Below are positions 40,218 through 50,353 of a stretch of DNA of 64,000 bases, in pieces. Numbering within the stretch: position 1 is the first letter of the stretch; each line of letters begins with the position of its first letter. Under the pieces are notes generated by a model. That model worked only from the letters and a program-made list of their open reading frames with translations. It did not search any database and was not told where the DNA came from. A program made the translations under genes and the position numbers. This DNA comes from JAHEAO01 sp041633555 (GTDB lineage Bacteria; Pseudomonadota; Alphaproteobacteria; Rhodobacterales; Rhodobacteraceae), in the NCBI GenBank assembly GCA_041633555.1, contig JBFKFZ010000011.1:1-64000 (forward strand). Direction: 5' to 3'.

Positions 40218-42616
40218 TGCGCCGCCTCGTTTCTGTTCTGACCCTTTGCCTGATCGCGCTGCTCGTTGTCGCGGCGGCGACGGGTGGGAACTGGACCGGC
40301 GCCTGGGCGCAGGAAGCCCGGCCCGGCCCGGTCTACGAGGCCTGGGAAAAGGTCGCACAGCGGGCAGAGAGCGTCGTCGAGAACCCCGAAGCCTCCACCA
40401 AGGCGCTCGAGGAGTTGCGCGCCGAAGTCGTCGCCTGGAGGCAGACATTCCAGCAATCGCAGGCGTCCAATGACAGCCGCACGAAGACGCTCAGGGATCA
40501 GATAGCGGCGCTCGGCGAACCGCCCGCCGACGGTGTCGAAGAGCCGCGGGAGATCGCCGACCGACGCAAGGAGCTTGATGCCCAACTGAAGCAGGCCGAA
40601 GCGCCGCGCCTGAAGGCCGAAGAGGCGCATCTGCGGGCGGACGGGCTGGTCAAGGAAATCGACGTCATCATCCGTGAACGGCAGACCGAGCGGTTGCTCA
40701 GCCTGGGACCGTCGCCGCTCAACCCGACAGGCTGGAGGACCGCCTTTGGCGATCTCGGGCAATCGCTGGGACGGATCGCGGACGAGATCGTCGAGTCCTG
40801 GGCAAAGCCCACGGAGCGGGCCACTTTCCGGGAAAACCTGCCACTGACCCTGTTCTTCCTAGTGGTCGCAATGGTCCTGCTGGTGCAGGGCCGGAGCTGG
40901 ATGGAGCGACTGACCGGCTATGTACAAAGCGAGCGCACGGACGCGCGCTACCGCCGTCTGCAGGGATTCTTCGTGTCGCTGGGGCAGGTGGCGCTGCCGG
41001 TGATCGGCATCGTGCTGCTGTCGCGGGCGCTGCTATCGACGCAGCTCTTCGGGGTTCGGGGCGAGATCGTGCTCGAACGGCTGCCGATCATGGGCCTGTC
41101 GTTCTTCTTTGCGCGCTGGCTGTCGCTGCGGCTCTTCCCCGACGATCAGACACGCGGATCCCTGCTGGGGCTGGACGCCGCGAAACGGTCGGAGCTGCGG
41201 CTATATGGCAGCCTGCTGGGACTGTTATTTGGGGTCTCGGCGCTGCTGGTCGCGCTCTCCGAACATGACAATTTTTCAGAAACCACAAGTGCAGTTCTAA
41301 CCTTTCCCGTCCTCTGCCTGACAGGGCTGATCCTGTACCGTCTTGGCGCGATCTTGCGACACAATCAGCCGTTTCCGGACGCCACCGAAGAGGAAAGCCT
41401 GATCAGCCTTCGGGCGCGGCTGGCGATCTTGCTTGGGCGGGGCTTGCTGGTTCTTGGCCTTGCCGGGCCGGTGATCGGTGCCATCGGCTACAACACCGCG
41501 GCGATGTTCTTCATCTATCCGGCGGTTCTGTCGATCGCGCTCATTGGACTTTTGCTGGTCCTGCAAGGCGTCATTCTGGATGCCTATGGCGCCGTCACCG
41601 ACAAGAGCCCGGAAGAGGCTCGAGACGCCCTCGCGCCGGTACTGATCGGTTTCGTGCTAGTTGTCGTGTCCCTGCCGCTTTTCGCGCTCTTTTGGGGCGC
41701 ACGCGTCGCCGACCTGACAGAGATGTGGACCAAGTTCCGCGCCGGTTTCAGCGTCGCGGGTGTCACGATCTCGCCGAGCGTGTTCCTGACACTCGCGATC
41801 GTTTTTGGCATCGGTTACGGGGTGACCCGACTGCTGCAAAGCGCGCTGCGGACAACGGTTCTGCCCAAGACCAAGATCGACGCAGGGGGGCGAACGGCGA
41901 TCCTGTCGGGGATCGGCTATGTCGGTGTCTTTCTGTCCGCGATCCTCGCCATCACCTCGGCCGGGATCGACCTGTCGTCTTTGGCCATCGTTGCCGGTGC
42001 CCTGTCTGTTGGCATCGGATTCGGCCTGCAGAACATCGTTTCGAACTTCGTTTCGGGCATCATCCTGCTGATCGAGCGGCCGATTGCCGAGGGCGACTGG
42101 ATCGAGGTCGCCGGCCAGTCGGGCTATGTGCGCGACATCTCTGTGCGATCGACCCGAATCGAGACCTTCGACCGCACCGATGTGATCGTGCCGAATGCCG
42201 ACCTTGTCTCGGGCGTCGTGACCAACTGGACTCGCGGCAACCTGATCGGCCGGGTGAAGGTCCCGGTCGGCGTGGCCTATGGCACCGACAGCCGCAAAGT
42301 CGAGAATATCCTCAAGGAAATCGCCGAAGAGCATCCGCTCGTGACCTTGAAACCGGCACCGTCGGTCTTGTTCATGCGTTTCGGCGCGGACAGCATGGAA
42401 TTCGAGATCCGGGCCATCCTGCGGGACGTGAATTTCGTCTTGTCGGTCCATAGCGACATGAACCACGAGATTGCCCGGCGGTTTGCCGAGGAAGGCATCG
42501 AGATCCCGTTCGCCCAGCGCGATATCTGGCTGCGCAACCCCGAAGCTCTTCAGGCCGGTCCGGCGACGGCCAATGCCGATCCGCCGGAGCCAGTGGAAGA
42601 GGGCGAAAAGGCATGA
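40217..42616 (+). CDS. Large mechanosensitive channel (MscS type, DUF3772 domain)
   Basis: A 799-aa inner-membrane protein. A signal-like helix (SVLTLCLIALLVVAAATGG) ends at AWA, followed by a periplasmic coiled-coil region (about 35-210) that fits DUF3772, then about ten membrane helices. The C-terminal MscS core is clear: the pore helix LSSLAIVAGALSVGIGFGLQNIVSNFVSGI, then the beta domain ERPIAEGDWIEV and RSTRIETFDRTDVIVPNADLVS. Such long forms (MscK/YbdG-like) open on osmotic downshock and may be tuned by ions. It shares one base with the cysK stop. Its stop overlaps alaX by ATGA (42613-42616). Confidence 0.9.
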   Translation: MRRLVSVLTLCLIALLVVAAATGGNWTGAWAQEARPGPVYEAWEKVAQRAESVVENPEASTKALEELRAEVVAWRQTFQQSQASNDSRTKTLRDQIAALGEPPADGVEEPREIADRRKELDAQLKQAEAPRLKAEEAHLRADGLVKEIDVIIRERQTERLLSLGPSPLNPTGWRTAFGDLGQSLGRIADEIVESWAKPTERATFRENLPLTLFFLVVAMVLLVQGRSWMERLTGYVQSERTDARYRRLQGFFVSLGQVALPVIGIVLLSRALLSTQLFGVRGEIVLERLPIMGLSFFFARWLSLRLFPDDQTRGSLLGLDAAKRSELRLYGSLLGLLFGVSALLVALSEHDNFSETTSAVLTFPVLCLTGLILYRLGAILRHNQPFPDATEEESLISLRARLAILLGRGLLVLGLAGPVIGAIGYNTAAMFFIYPAVLSIALIGLLLVLQGVILDAYGAVTDKSPEEARDALAPVLIGFVLVVVSLPLFALFWGARVADLTEMWTKFRAGFSVAGVTISPSVFLTLAIVFGIGYGVTRLLQSALRTTVLPKTKIDAGGRTAILSGIGYVGVFLSAILAITSAGIDLSSLAIVAGALSVGIGFGLQNIVSNFVSGIILLIERPIAEGDWIEVAGQSGYVRDISVRSTRIETFDRTDVIVPNADLVSGVVTNWTRGNLIGRVKVPVGVAYGTDSRKVENILKEIAEEHPLVTLKPAPSVLFMRFGADSMEFEIRAILRDVNFVLSVHSDMNHEIARRFAEEGIEIPFAQRDIWLRNPEALQAGPATANADPPEPVEEGEKA

Positions 42617-43329
42617 CCCGGATGCTCTTCCGCGACGATGCTTATCTGGCCGAGGCGGCAGGAACCGTCACGGCCCATACGCGGGAAGGCGGGGTCGTCC
42701 TTGACAGTACGATCTTCTATCCGCAAGGCGGCGGCCAGCCCGGCGATAGCGGCCGGATCGAGTGGTCTGGCGGCAGGATTGATATCGCAACGACCGTGAA
42801 AGCCGACGGCGAGGGCATCGCCCTTGTCCCCGCCGAGCCCTCGGCTCTGCCTCCAGTCGGCGCCACCGTGACCCAGCAGCTCGACTGGGACCGGCGCTAT
42901 GCGCATATGCGGATGCATACCGCGCTGCACCTCCTGTCAGTCGTGATTCCCCTGCCTGTGACCGGCGGCGCGGCTGGCAGCGCCAAGGGGCGGCTGGATT
43001 TCGCGATGCCCGACCCCGATATCGACAAGGATGAGCTTGCGGCCAGCCTGAACGCGCTGATCGACCGCGATTTGGTGGTCAGCGAAAGCTGGATCACGGA
43101 TGAGGAATTGCAGGCGAATCCCGGACTGGTCAAGACGTTGTCGGTCCAGCCGCCCTCGGGCCAGGGTCGGGTCCGGCTGATCAGGATCGGCGGTGCGGCC
43201 GAGCAGGTCGACCTGCAGCCCTGCGGCGGCACCCATGTCGCGCGCACCGGCGAGATTGGCCGCATCGCGATCGGCAAGATCGAGAACAAGGGCCAGAAAA
43301 GCCGCCGCGTAAATCTGCTCTTTGCCTGA
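42613..43329 (+). CDS. alaX: Alanyl-tRNA editing protein AlaX
   Basis: AlaX hydrolyses Ser or Gly wrongly attached to tRNA-Ala. The 238-aa protein matches the editing domain of AlaRS with the zinc-binding motifs HTALH (His102, His106) and CGGTH (Cys204, His208), plus the N-terminal FYPQGGGQPGDSG. The C-terminal KIENKGQKSRRVNL matches the family. It overlaps the channel gene by ATGA, so it is probably in its transcript. tRNA-Ser(GGA) lies 62 bases downstream. Confidence 0.94.
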   Translation: MTRMLFRDDAYLAEAAGTVTAHTREGGVVLDSTIFYPQGGGQPGDSGRIEWSGGRIDIATTVKADGEGIALVPAEPSALPPVGATVTQQLDWDRRYAHMRMHTALHLLSVVIPLPVTGGAAGSAKGRLDFAMPDPDIDKDELAASLNALIDRDLVVSESWITDEELQANPGLVKTLSVQPPSGQGRVRLIRIGGAAEQVDLQPCGGTHVARTGEIGRIAIGKIENKGQKSRRVNLLFA

Positions 43330-43352
43330 GCCCGACCCCCGACCTTTGCCAC

Positions 43353-43381
43353 TTGCATTCCCCGTCCGACAAAGGCTAAAG
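43353..43381 (+). promoter_or_regulatory. Likely tRNA-Ser promoter
   Basis: TTGCAT (43353-43358) and CTAAAG (43376-43381) are 17 bp apart, and the -10 ends 10 bases before the tRNA. Matches the layout of the tRNA-Ile promoter at the left of the window. Confidence 0.45.
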
Positions 43382-43391
43382 ACCGGCCCAC

Positions 43392-43481
43392 GGAGAGGTG
43401 GCCGAGTGGTCGAAGGCGCACGCCTGGAAAGTGTGTAGGCGGGAGACCGTCTCCAGGGTTCGAATCCCTGTCTCTCCGCCA
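43392..43481 (+). tRNA. tRNA-Ser (GGA anticodon)
   Basis: A 90-nt class II tRNA starting GGAGAGGTGGCCGAGTGGTC, with the anticodon loop CTGGAAA (GGA, reading TCC and TCT), a long variable arm (GGGAGACCGTCTCC), the T arm AGGGTTCGAATCCCT, and CTCTCCG plus an encoded CCA. The acceptor stem GGAGAGG/CTCTCC pairs. tRNA-Ser genes are frequent integration sites, and the region after it looks accessory, but no integrase is present. Confidence 0.97.
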
Positions 43482-43507
43482 CTTGCCCTAGAGAAACGTT
43501 TCTCCCC

Positions 43508-43530
43508 ATCCGGCATCGGCCGGATTTCTC
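43508..43530 (+). terminator. Weak terminator after tRNA-Ser
   Basis: ATCCGGC and GCCGGAT pair over 7 bp around ATCG and are followed by TTTCTCC. A separate 14-bp perfect palindrome, GAGAAACGTTTCTC, sits just before it at 43491-43504. Confidence 0.5.
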
Positions 43531-43958
43531 CGTTATGTTCAAGGGTTATGCGAGAGGGGCTGAGCACCGACTGCTGCGTCTCGAGGCCCGGAAGCGGTCT
43601 CTCTGTGCCGATTTTCTCTGGACCTCATGACTGCGCCGTTTTTGTACAGTTTTTTGGCAAGCCTATGTAATTTAACGACTTTTAAACCGCTGTGGCTGAG
43701 CACTTCGACGCTGGTGGCGTTCGCGAGAAGGAACAGAATTCGAACCTCACATAAGACGGTGGCAGGGTGCCGCTGCACCCACACCCTATGTTCTGGCTTT
43801 GTGCTAAGTCACGGTTGTGCTAGCTTTGCAAACAAAAACAGGGAGGTGAGCGTTGGCGCAGAAATCCGCGATCGAATGGCCAATAATGCACTAGCAATCA
43901 ACTTGGACCAGTCAGATGAGGATGCTCATCGTCTGTTGCCAATGCAGCCAGCGGGGCG
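43531..43958. other. Gene-poor region after tRNA-Ser
   Basis: No gene is supported. The base composition is lower in GC than the surroundings. Frames are open on both strands (about 111 codons on plus, 81 on minus) but have no ribosome site or known motif. A GGGTGC/GCACCC hairpin lies at about 43767-43782. The region could be a scar of past integration at the tRNA, but no direct repeat of the tRNA 3' end was found. Confidence 0.35.
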
Positions 43959-44201
43959 CTAATGGCCCGACAGGTTTTGCCGTGAACTCTCAGCGCCAAG
44001 CGGTTGTTCGACGGCAAAGAGGGGGCGTTCCGTAAAGAAGGTGAAGAAGACATCCGCGATCGCCAATAGGGACCTGCTAAGCGGCCAGAGAGCGAAAACG
44101 ACTATTGCCGTCTGGTATTCCTGCATCGCCAGGAAGTAACAGGACAAGGCCGTCGAAAGTGCCAGCGTTGATTTGGCGATAGCCTGATAGATCCTCATCA
44201 T
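43959..44201 (-). CDS. Small membrane protein
   Basis: An 80-aa protein (MMRIYQAIAKSTLALSTAL at the N-terminus) with two likely membrane helices: about 8-26 and 30-55 (TAIVVFALWPLSRSLLAIADVFFTFF), and a polar tail. The start has a strong GGGAGGAC ribosome site 7 bases upstream. Not recognised. It lies after another tiny membrane protein gene on the same strand, with a perfect 10-bp-stem hairpin between them. Base composition is lower in GC than the window average. Confidence 0.65.
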   Translation of the reverse strand: MMRIYQAIAKSTLALSTALSCYFLAMQEYQTAIVVFALWPLSRSLLAIADVFFTFFTERPLFAVEQPLGAESSRQNLSGH

Positions 44202-44228
44202 TCGAGATGTCCTCCCAGGGTTTGGTTC

Positions 44229-44252
44229 GACCCGGCTTCAGAAAGCCGGGTC
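44229..44252 (-). repeat. Perfect hairpin between two small membrane protein genes
   Basis: GACCCGGCTT and AAGCCGGGTC pair over 10 bp around a 4-base loop. There is no T-run on either strand, so it is not a classical terminator. It sits 5 bases after the stop of the 55-aa gene and about 28 bases before the next start, and may shape differential expression of the two genes or mRNA stability. Confidence 0.55.
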
Positions 44253-44257
44253 GCGCC

Positions 44258-44425
44258 TTATTGAAAGCTGTTGCTGCCGATCACGACCAACGTACCAACG
44301 GCAACCAGAAAGCCCCTCGACTTCGCCCAGTCCGGAGCAAAGTTCGCTCCGAGAATCAGCAGCGTTACAAAGATAAGCAGAAGCAACGAAAGTGACGTGC
44401 CAAGGATTGCTATGAAATCTGCCAT
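44258..44425 (-). CDS. Very small membrane protein (55 aa)
   Basis: ADFIAILGTSLSLLLLIFV begins a 55-aa product that is mostly two membrane helices (about 4-27 and 38-52) around a short Ala-Pro-Asp-Trp loop. The ATG at 44425 has GAGGGG 9 bases upstream, which makes the ORF credible despite its size. Not recognised. It and the next small gene (43959-44201) form a two-gene unit on the minus strand beside the Gly/Asn-repeat protein gene. A link to the neighbouring secreted proteins is possible but unproven. Confidence 0.6.
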   Translation of the reverse strand: MADFIAILGTSLSLLLLIFVTLLILGANFAPDWAKSRGFLVAVGTLVVIGSNSFQ

Positions 44426-44478
44426 TCTGGTATTCCCCTCGTGATTGCAGTTACAACTCGACGGTTGTTGCGGTCTTC

Positions 44479-45432
44479 CTAGAAGCCCAGCAATGATCTC
44501 ACGGCTGCTTCAATGCGATCGTCGACCGGTTTGTTCGCAGCCGCCTCCAAGAGGGATCGCTGCTCTGTCTTCTGGGCACCCAGCAAGGCTTCGAGAACTG
44601 CAAGTTCCGTCTCGGCGTCGGCGTAGTCTTCCGCGGCGCCCTGCTCTGCCATGAGATCGGAGATGTCGGTATCAAGCCAAACTTGCTCGTCTTCCAGTGC
44701 ATCGATCCGATCGTTCGCTTCCGCGATTTCTTCCTCTGTCAACCCGTCGGTCTCAAGATAATCCGCGAGTGCATCCAATTCGGAGGCGACGCGGTCGCGA
44801 TCCGCGAACTTGCCGTCAAGGTCAGCCTCGATCTCTTCAATCGTCCGGTCCGGTGGCGTCAGGTCATCGAACTCGGCCTTCGATGCAAGATAGTCCTCCT
44901 CCAGGACCAGCCCGTCTTCGATGGCCTGGCGATAGGTTGCGATCTTGCCCACCCGGGAATTCGGCGATGCATTCGCAAATGCGTTCGGAGAAGCGTTGAG
45001 AGCATTCAGGGCACCAAGCTCTGACGGATGCACGCCGAGGGCGTTGGCAAGTTTGTTGCCCCTGCGTGGGGCGGCGACCGGAGTAGTGGTAGCTGTCTTA
45101 GTCTTCGTGACAACTTTGGTCTTCGTGACAACACGCTTGCTATTCGCCTGCTTGCCATTGGAGCTGTTGCCCTTGACCCTAGAGGATCCGCCCTCATGCG
45201 AAGAGCGTCCGCCGCCCCGTTCCTCCGACTTGCTGGCGCCCTTGTCACCCCCTTTGCCGCCGTTTCCGCCGCCATTGCCCCCGTTTCCGCCACCGTTACC
45301 ACCGCCATTGCCACCGCCATTCTTGGCGTGGATCGGGGTTGGCAGGGCAAGTGTCGTAACAATTGAAGTTGCGCCAAGCGCGGCAACGGACAGGCATGCG
45401 GCGCGCAGGAAGTATGCTCGAGGATTGGTCAA
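44479..45432 (-). CDS. Secreted protein with Gly/Asn repeat and coiled-coil domain
   Basis: A 317-aa exported protein. A signal peptide (AACLSVAALGATSIVTTLALPTPIHA) is followed at once by a (NGGG)n-type repeat (residues about 37-65), a Ser/Lys/Arg-rich linker with a KTKVVTKTKT basic run, a short ANALGVHPSELGALNALN motif with an Ala/Asn/Ser-rich stretch, and an acidic helical C-terminal half (about 180-317) with heptad-like Leu spacing (EELDAL-type). The start is a TTG supported by GGAGATCACA; no ATG is near. Not recognised. It is divergent from a PepSY protein that carries the same GGN repeat at its other end. Confidence 0.8.
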   Translation of the reverse strand: MTNPRAYFLRAACLSVAALGATSIVTTLALPTPIHAKNGGGNGGGNGGGNGGNGGGNGGKGGDKGASKSEERGGGRSSHEGGSSRVKGNSSNGKQANSKRVVTKTKVVTKTKTATTTPVAAPRRGNKLANALGVHPSELGALNALNASPNAFANASPNSRVGKIATYRQAIEDGLVLEEDYLASKAEFDDLTPPDRTIEEIEADLDGKFADRDRVASELDALADYLETDGLTEEEIAEANDRIDALEDEQVWLDTDISDLMAEQGAAEDYADAETELAVLEALLGAQKTEQRSLLEAAANKPVDDRIEAAVRSLLGF

Positions 45433-45562
45433 TGTGATCTCCGGTTCAGGTGCGCTGGCACATCCGAAGCCCGATCAGAGTCGCCCTATCTTCATGGCGA
45501 TTAGACCGAATAGCGAATCTGGCAGCTCGTTTCGTTCTCGGGCCAAACAACCACAACGAAGT

Positions 45563-45588
45563 TTAACCGACTGACAACCAGCTGTTAA
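45563..45588. promoter_or_regulatory. Inverted TTAAC/GTTAA boxes in the divergent promoter
   Basis: TTAAC (45563-45567) and GTTAA (45584-45588) are mirror repeats with 16 bases between, inside the 191-base gap separating the two Gly/Asn-repeat genes and about 35 bases before the PepSY gene. A possible binding site for the two-component regulator encoded just downstream; speculative. Confidence 0.3.
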
Positions 45589-45623
45589 TTCTCGGTTCAC
45601 AGGGTTTCTGATATGTCAGCGGC

Positions 45624-46124
45624 ATGTTGCGCAGCTTCATCCTCGCCGGCCTTCTCGCCACAGTCGCCTCGCATGGAGCGCATGCGTTTGTAGTGCGTGA
45701 ATTGAGTCCCGAAGAGCTACGCAAGAACGTCGAGACCGGTCGCAGCAAGAGTCTTGCTTCCGCCCTCGATATCGTCAGCCGCTCCGTTGAAGGCGATACC
45801 GTCGATGTTCGCGCATTCGACGCCGACGGCATTTGTTACCGGATGTTGATCATGCGGCCGTCCGGTCAAATGGTCAGCGTCATCGTCGATGCGGTTACCG
45901 GGAAGTTCCTGTCCGGCGACTCCGTGCGGGGAAAACAAGTAAGGGAAGCCGCAAAGCAATCCCGTGGCAAGGGCTCGCTCGGCAGCGGCAAGACCGCAAG
46001 GAATTCGGGTAGCAAGAACGGCAAGTCTGCTGGCAAGGGCGGCAACGGTAACGGCGGCGGTAACGGTGGCGACAATGGCGGTGGAAACGGCGGCGGAAAC
46101 GGTGGCGGAAACGGCAATAAGTAG
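45624..46124 (+). CDS. Secreted PepSY-like protein with Gly/Asn-repeat tail
   Basis: A 166-aa protein. A signal peptide (LRSFILAGLLATVASHGAHA) precedes a compact domain (about 22-95) of PepSY type (FVVRELSPEELRKNVETG, YRMLIMRPSGQMVSVIVDAVTGKFL), then a Lys/Ser/Gly linker and a C-terminal GGN repeat (about 135-166, NGGGNGGDNGGGNGGG). PepSY proteins often modulate sensor kinases or proteases in the periplasm. The gene lies directly before a response regulator and kinase pair, so it may be their periplasmic input or output. Probably co-transcribed with them. Confidence 0.82.
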   Translation: MLRSFILAGLLATVASHGAHAFVVRELSPEELRKNVETGRSKSLASALDIVSRSVEGDTVDVRAFDADGICYRMLIMRPSGQMVSVIVDAVTGKFLSGDSVRGKQVREAAKQSRGKGSLGSGKTARNSGSKNGKSAGKGGNGNGGGNGGDNGGGNGGGNGGGNGNK

Positions 46125-46166
46125 GTAGTCAGGAACCGACCCTACTTAGAGGTGGCGCTTTTCAAC

Positions 46167-46826
46167 ATGCGGATACTAGTTGCTGAAGACGAAACCGTAC
46201 TGTGCGACCAGATAAAGCGCGCCCTTGCATCCGAGGGCAGGGTCGTCGACCTTGTGCATGATGGCGAGGAAGCCGCATTCCTCGGGGCGACCGAACCCTA
46301 TGACATGATCATCCTCGATATCGGATTGCCGAAACGCGACGGGATTTCGGTACTCAAGGAATGGCGCAGCCAGAATATTGACACTCCGGTTCTGATTCTG
46401 ACCGCCCGCGACGGCTGGTCCGAGCGTGTGGACGGCCTTGACGCAGGCGCAGACGACTACATGAGCAAACCCTTTCACATGCCGGAACTTTCGGCGCGTG
46501 TCCGTGCGATGCTCCGGCGAAAGTCGGGGCGGTCCAATCGCATATTTCAGAAAGGAACGTTCGAGTTCGACCTCCAGTCCGGTCGGGCGATGGAAGGTGG
46601 GTTTCCGGTCGTCCTGACATCGCAAGAGGTCGCAGTTCTGTCCTACCTGATTCACAATACCGGACGGCTCATCTCGCGCACGGAGCTGTCAGAACACATC
46701 TACGAATATGATGGCGACCGCGATTCAAACACGATCGCCGTGTTCGTCGCCCGCTTGCGCAAGAAGCTGGGCTCCGAGCTAATCCAGACAGTGCGCGGGC
46801 GGGGCTACGTGATCGAAGAAACCTGA
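46167..46826 (+). CDS. OmpR/PhoP-family response regulator
   Basis: A 219-aa regulator: receiver domain (1-115; RILVAEDETVLCDQIKRAL; phospho-acceptor Asp51 in IILDIGLPKRDG; Lys in DDYMSKPFHMPEL) and a winged-helix DNA-binding domain (about 128-219, ending RLRKKLGSELIQTVRGRGYV). I prefer the ATG at 46167 over a GTG five codons upstream. Its TGA overlaps the kinase ATG (TGATG), coupling the pair. The target genes are likely the adjacent PepSY gene and others outside the window. Confidence 0.93.
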   Translation: MRILVAEDETVLCDQIKRALASEGRVVDLVHDGEEAAFLGATEPYDMIILDIGLPKRDGISVLKEWRSQNIDTPVLILTARDGWSERVDGLDAGADDYMSKPFHMPELSARVRAMLRRKSGRSNRIFQKGTFEFDLQSGRAMEGGFPVVLTSQEVAVLSYLIHNTGRLISRTELSEHIYEYDGDRDSNTIAVFVARLRKKLGSELIQTVRGRGYVIEET

Positions 46827-48199
46827 TGCGCTCGCTGCGGCGAAGAGCGATCATCGGTGGCAGCATCTGGGCTCTCCTCTGTGTCGCCATCGGTGCGGTC
46901 GCGCTCTATTCCTTTTTCGACGCGCTTACCGAGCGGCGGTTCGACCAGTCCCTGGCAGAGCGTCATCTGCAGGTCCTGATCGCCCTGAGCAACAGCGGCG
47001 CGGATCCTGAACTGATGCCCCAGTTCATCAACGATCCATCCTATGAGCGTCCCTATTCGGGGCGCTACTGGCAGGCGCAGGGCCCCGATGGCGAAATTAT
47101 TGCATCGCGCTCGCTGTTCGATGCCGTCTTGGATCAGAGCGCGCCGGTTTCCCTCCAAAGGGAATTCTGGACCGGCCACGGTCCAAACGGTCCGGTTCGG
47201 GGCGTTCGTCAGACAATCGAGTTGGAGGACAGCACGGCTTGGCTTGTCACCGTCGCAGATTCTCTCGACTCGCTCATCGAAGAGCGCAAGGAGATCCGCA
47301 AGAGCCTGTTTCTGACCTTCGGCCTGGTCGGTGCGCTAGGGATCGCCGGGGCCATGCTGCAGACGCTTGTCGTCGTGCGACCGCTAAAGACACTGCGCGA
47401 GGATGTCTCCCATCGGTGGGACATGAAGACGGATATCGATCCGACCGACTATCCCGAGGAGGTCGCGCCATTGGTCGAGGACATCAACACGCTCCTGGAG
47501 CGAAACCGCGAGATTGTCGCGCGGGGCCGGCGGCAGGCAGCCGATATGGCGCATGCGCTGAAAACCCCGTCGGCAATTCTCCGCAACGAACTGGAATCTC
47601 TTGAGCTTCGAAAGGTCGATGTGTCTCAGGCACAAGATGCCTTGGACAGGATCGATGCCCAGTTGCAGCGGTCACTGGCGCGCATTCGTGCGGCCAACAG
47701 CGGTCATGGCCTCCAGCAGCGGCAGGCCAATCTGGCGCATTCGGTCCATCGCCTCGCAAAGCTGTTCCGCACCATGCCGGATTTCGGTTCCAAGAAACTG
47801 GATGTTCTCGTGCCGACAGATCTTTCGGTGCCGATCGACAGCCAGGATCTTGAAGAAGTGCTGGGGAACATCCTTGAAAACGCCTCTCGGTGGGCGCGGG
47901 CGCAGATCAGCGTCAGCAGTCGCAGAAAAGGTGACAATGTCGAGATCGAGATCGAGGATGACGGCCCGGGAATTTCCGAGAGCGACCGAAGCGAAGCGCT
48001 GAGATCGGGTGGCCGGCTGGACACGTCCGTGCCAGGAACCGGACTGGGACTGGCGATTGCCGACGACCTTCTGCAGGCCTATGGCGGAAGGATGGAGTTG
48101 CTGAAGTCCGGCAAACTCGGCGGACTGTCTGTCTCGATCATGATACCCGTCAAGCCTGTATCCGATCTCCGCATCGGTTCTAATCTGGGGAACGAGTAG
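46826..48199 (+). CDS. Sensor histidine kinase
   Basis: A 457-aa membrane kinase of the PhoQ/FeuQ layout. A first helix (IIGGSIWALLCVAIGAVALY), a periplasmic sensor region (about 35-150), a second helix (FLTFGLVGALGIAGAML), a HAMP-like linker, and the kinase domain: H box ADMAHALKTPSAIL with His243, N box GNILENASRWA, and G boxes DDGPGISE and VPGTGLGLAIADD. The periplasmic part has no known ligand signature. It follows the response regulator with a one-base overlap. With the PepSY gene in front, this is a three-gene signalling unit. Confidence 0.93.
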   Translation: MRSLRRRAIIGGSIWALLCVAIGAVALYSFFDALTERRFDQSLAERHLQVLIALSNSGADPELMPQFINDPSYERPYSGRYWQAQGPDGEIIASRSLFDAVLDQSAPVSLQREFWTGHGPNGPVRGVRQTIELEDSTAWLVTVADSLDSLIEERKEIRKSLFLTFGLVGALGIAGAMLQTLVVVRPLKTLREDVSHRWDMKTDIDPTDYPEEVAPLVEDINTLLERNREIVARGRRQAADMAHALKTPSAILRNELESLELRKVDVSQAQDALDRIDAQLQRSLARIRAANSGHGLQQRQANLAHSVHRLAKLFRTMPDFGSKKLDVLVPTDLSVPIDSQDLEEVLGNILENASRWARAQISVSSRRKGDNVEIEIEDDGPGISESDRSEALRSGGRLDTSVPGTGLGLAIADDLLQAYGGRMELLKSGKLGGLSVSIMIPVKPVSDLRIGSNLGNE

Positions 48200-48443
48200 C
48201 TCCGACACTTGACGGAGGTTTCACCGCTCGCCGCAATCTTCACCAGCCTGATCAGAGCCAGGGCAGCCTGAAACCAAGCGAGGCACGGACCGGAAACAAG
48301 ATGAACCCGGTCTTCGGCAACTGATAAGGGCGCTCGGGCACAAGAAACCCAGGATCAGCCGCACTGATTACCTGTACGCTAGCATCGCGGTCATAGTCAC
48401 CGCGACGCGGGTGTAGTCCGCGGCGCAAAACCTCTCAGTCACA

Positions 48444-50264
<1,821 letters not shown>

Positions 50265-50353
50265 GTTATAGCCTTCAAGGGGGTTTGCCGCCCCCTATAC
50301 TGCATGTGCAGAAAAGACCAGAGAAACCTGCGTGACCTCGCGTTTCCCTTTCC

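Noticed and set aside
43627..43962. Open frame of 111 codons after tRNA-Ser
   Set aside because: No ribosome site, no recognisable motif, unusual codon use, and an equally long frame on the opposite strand.
45240..45330. Regular CCGCC/CCATTGCC repeats that could be read as a CRISPR or tandem-repeat array
   Set aside because: They are in frame and encode the Gly/Asn repeat of the secreted protein; spacing is 9-12 bases with no unique spacers.
43482..48199. Prophage or integrative element at tRNA-Ser
   Set aside because: No integrase, excisionase, phage structural gene or direct repeat of the tRNA end was found; only the gene content and base composition hint at transfer.
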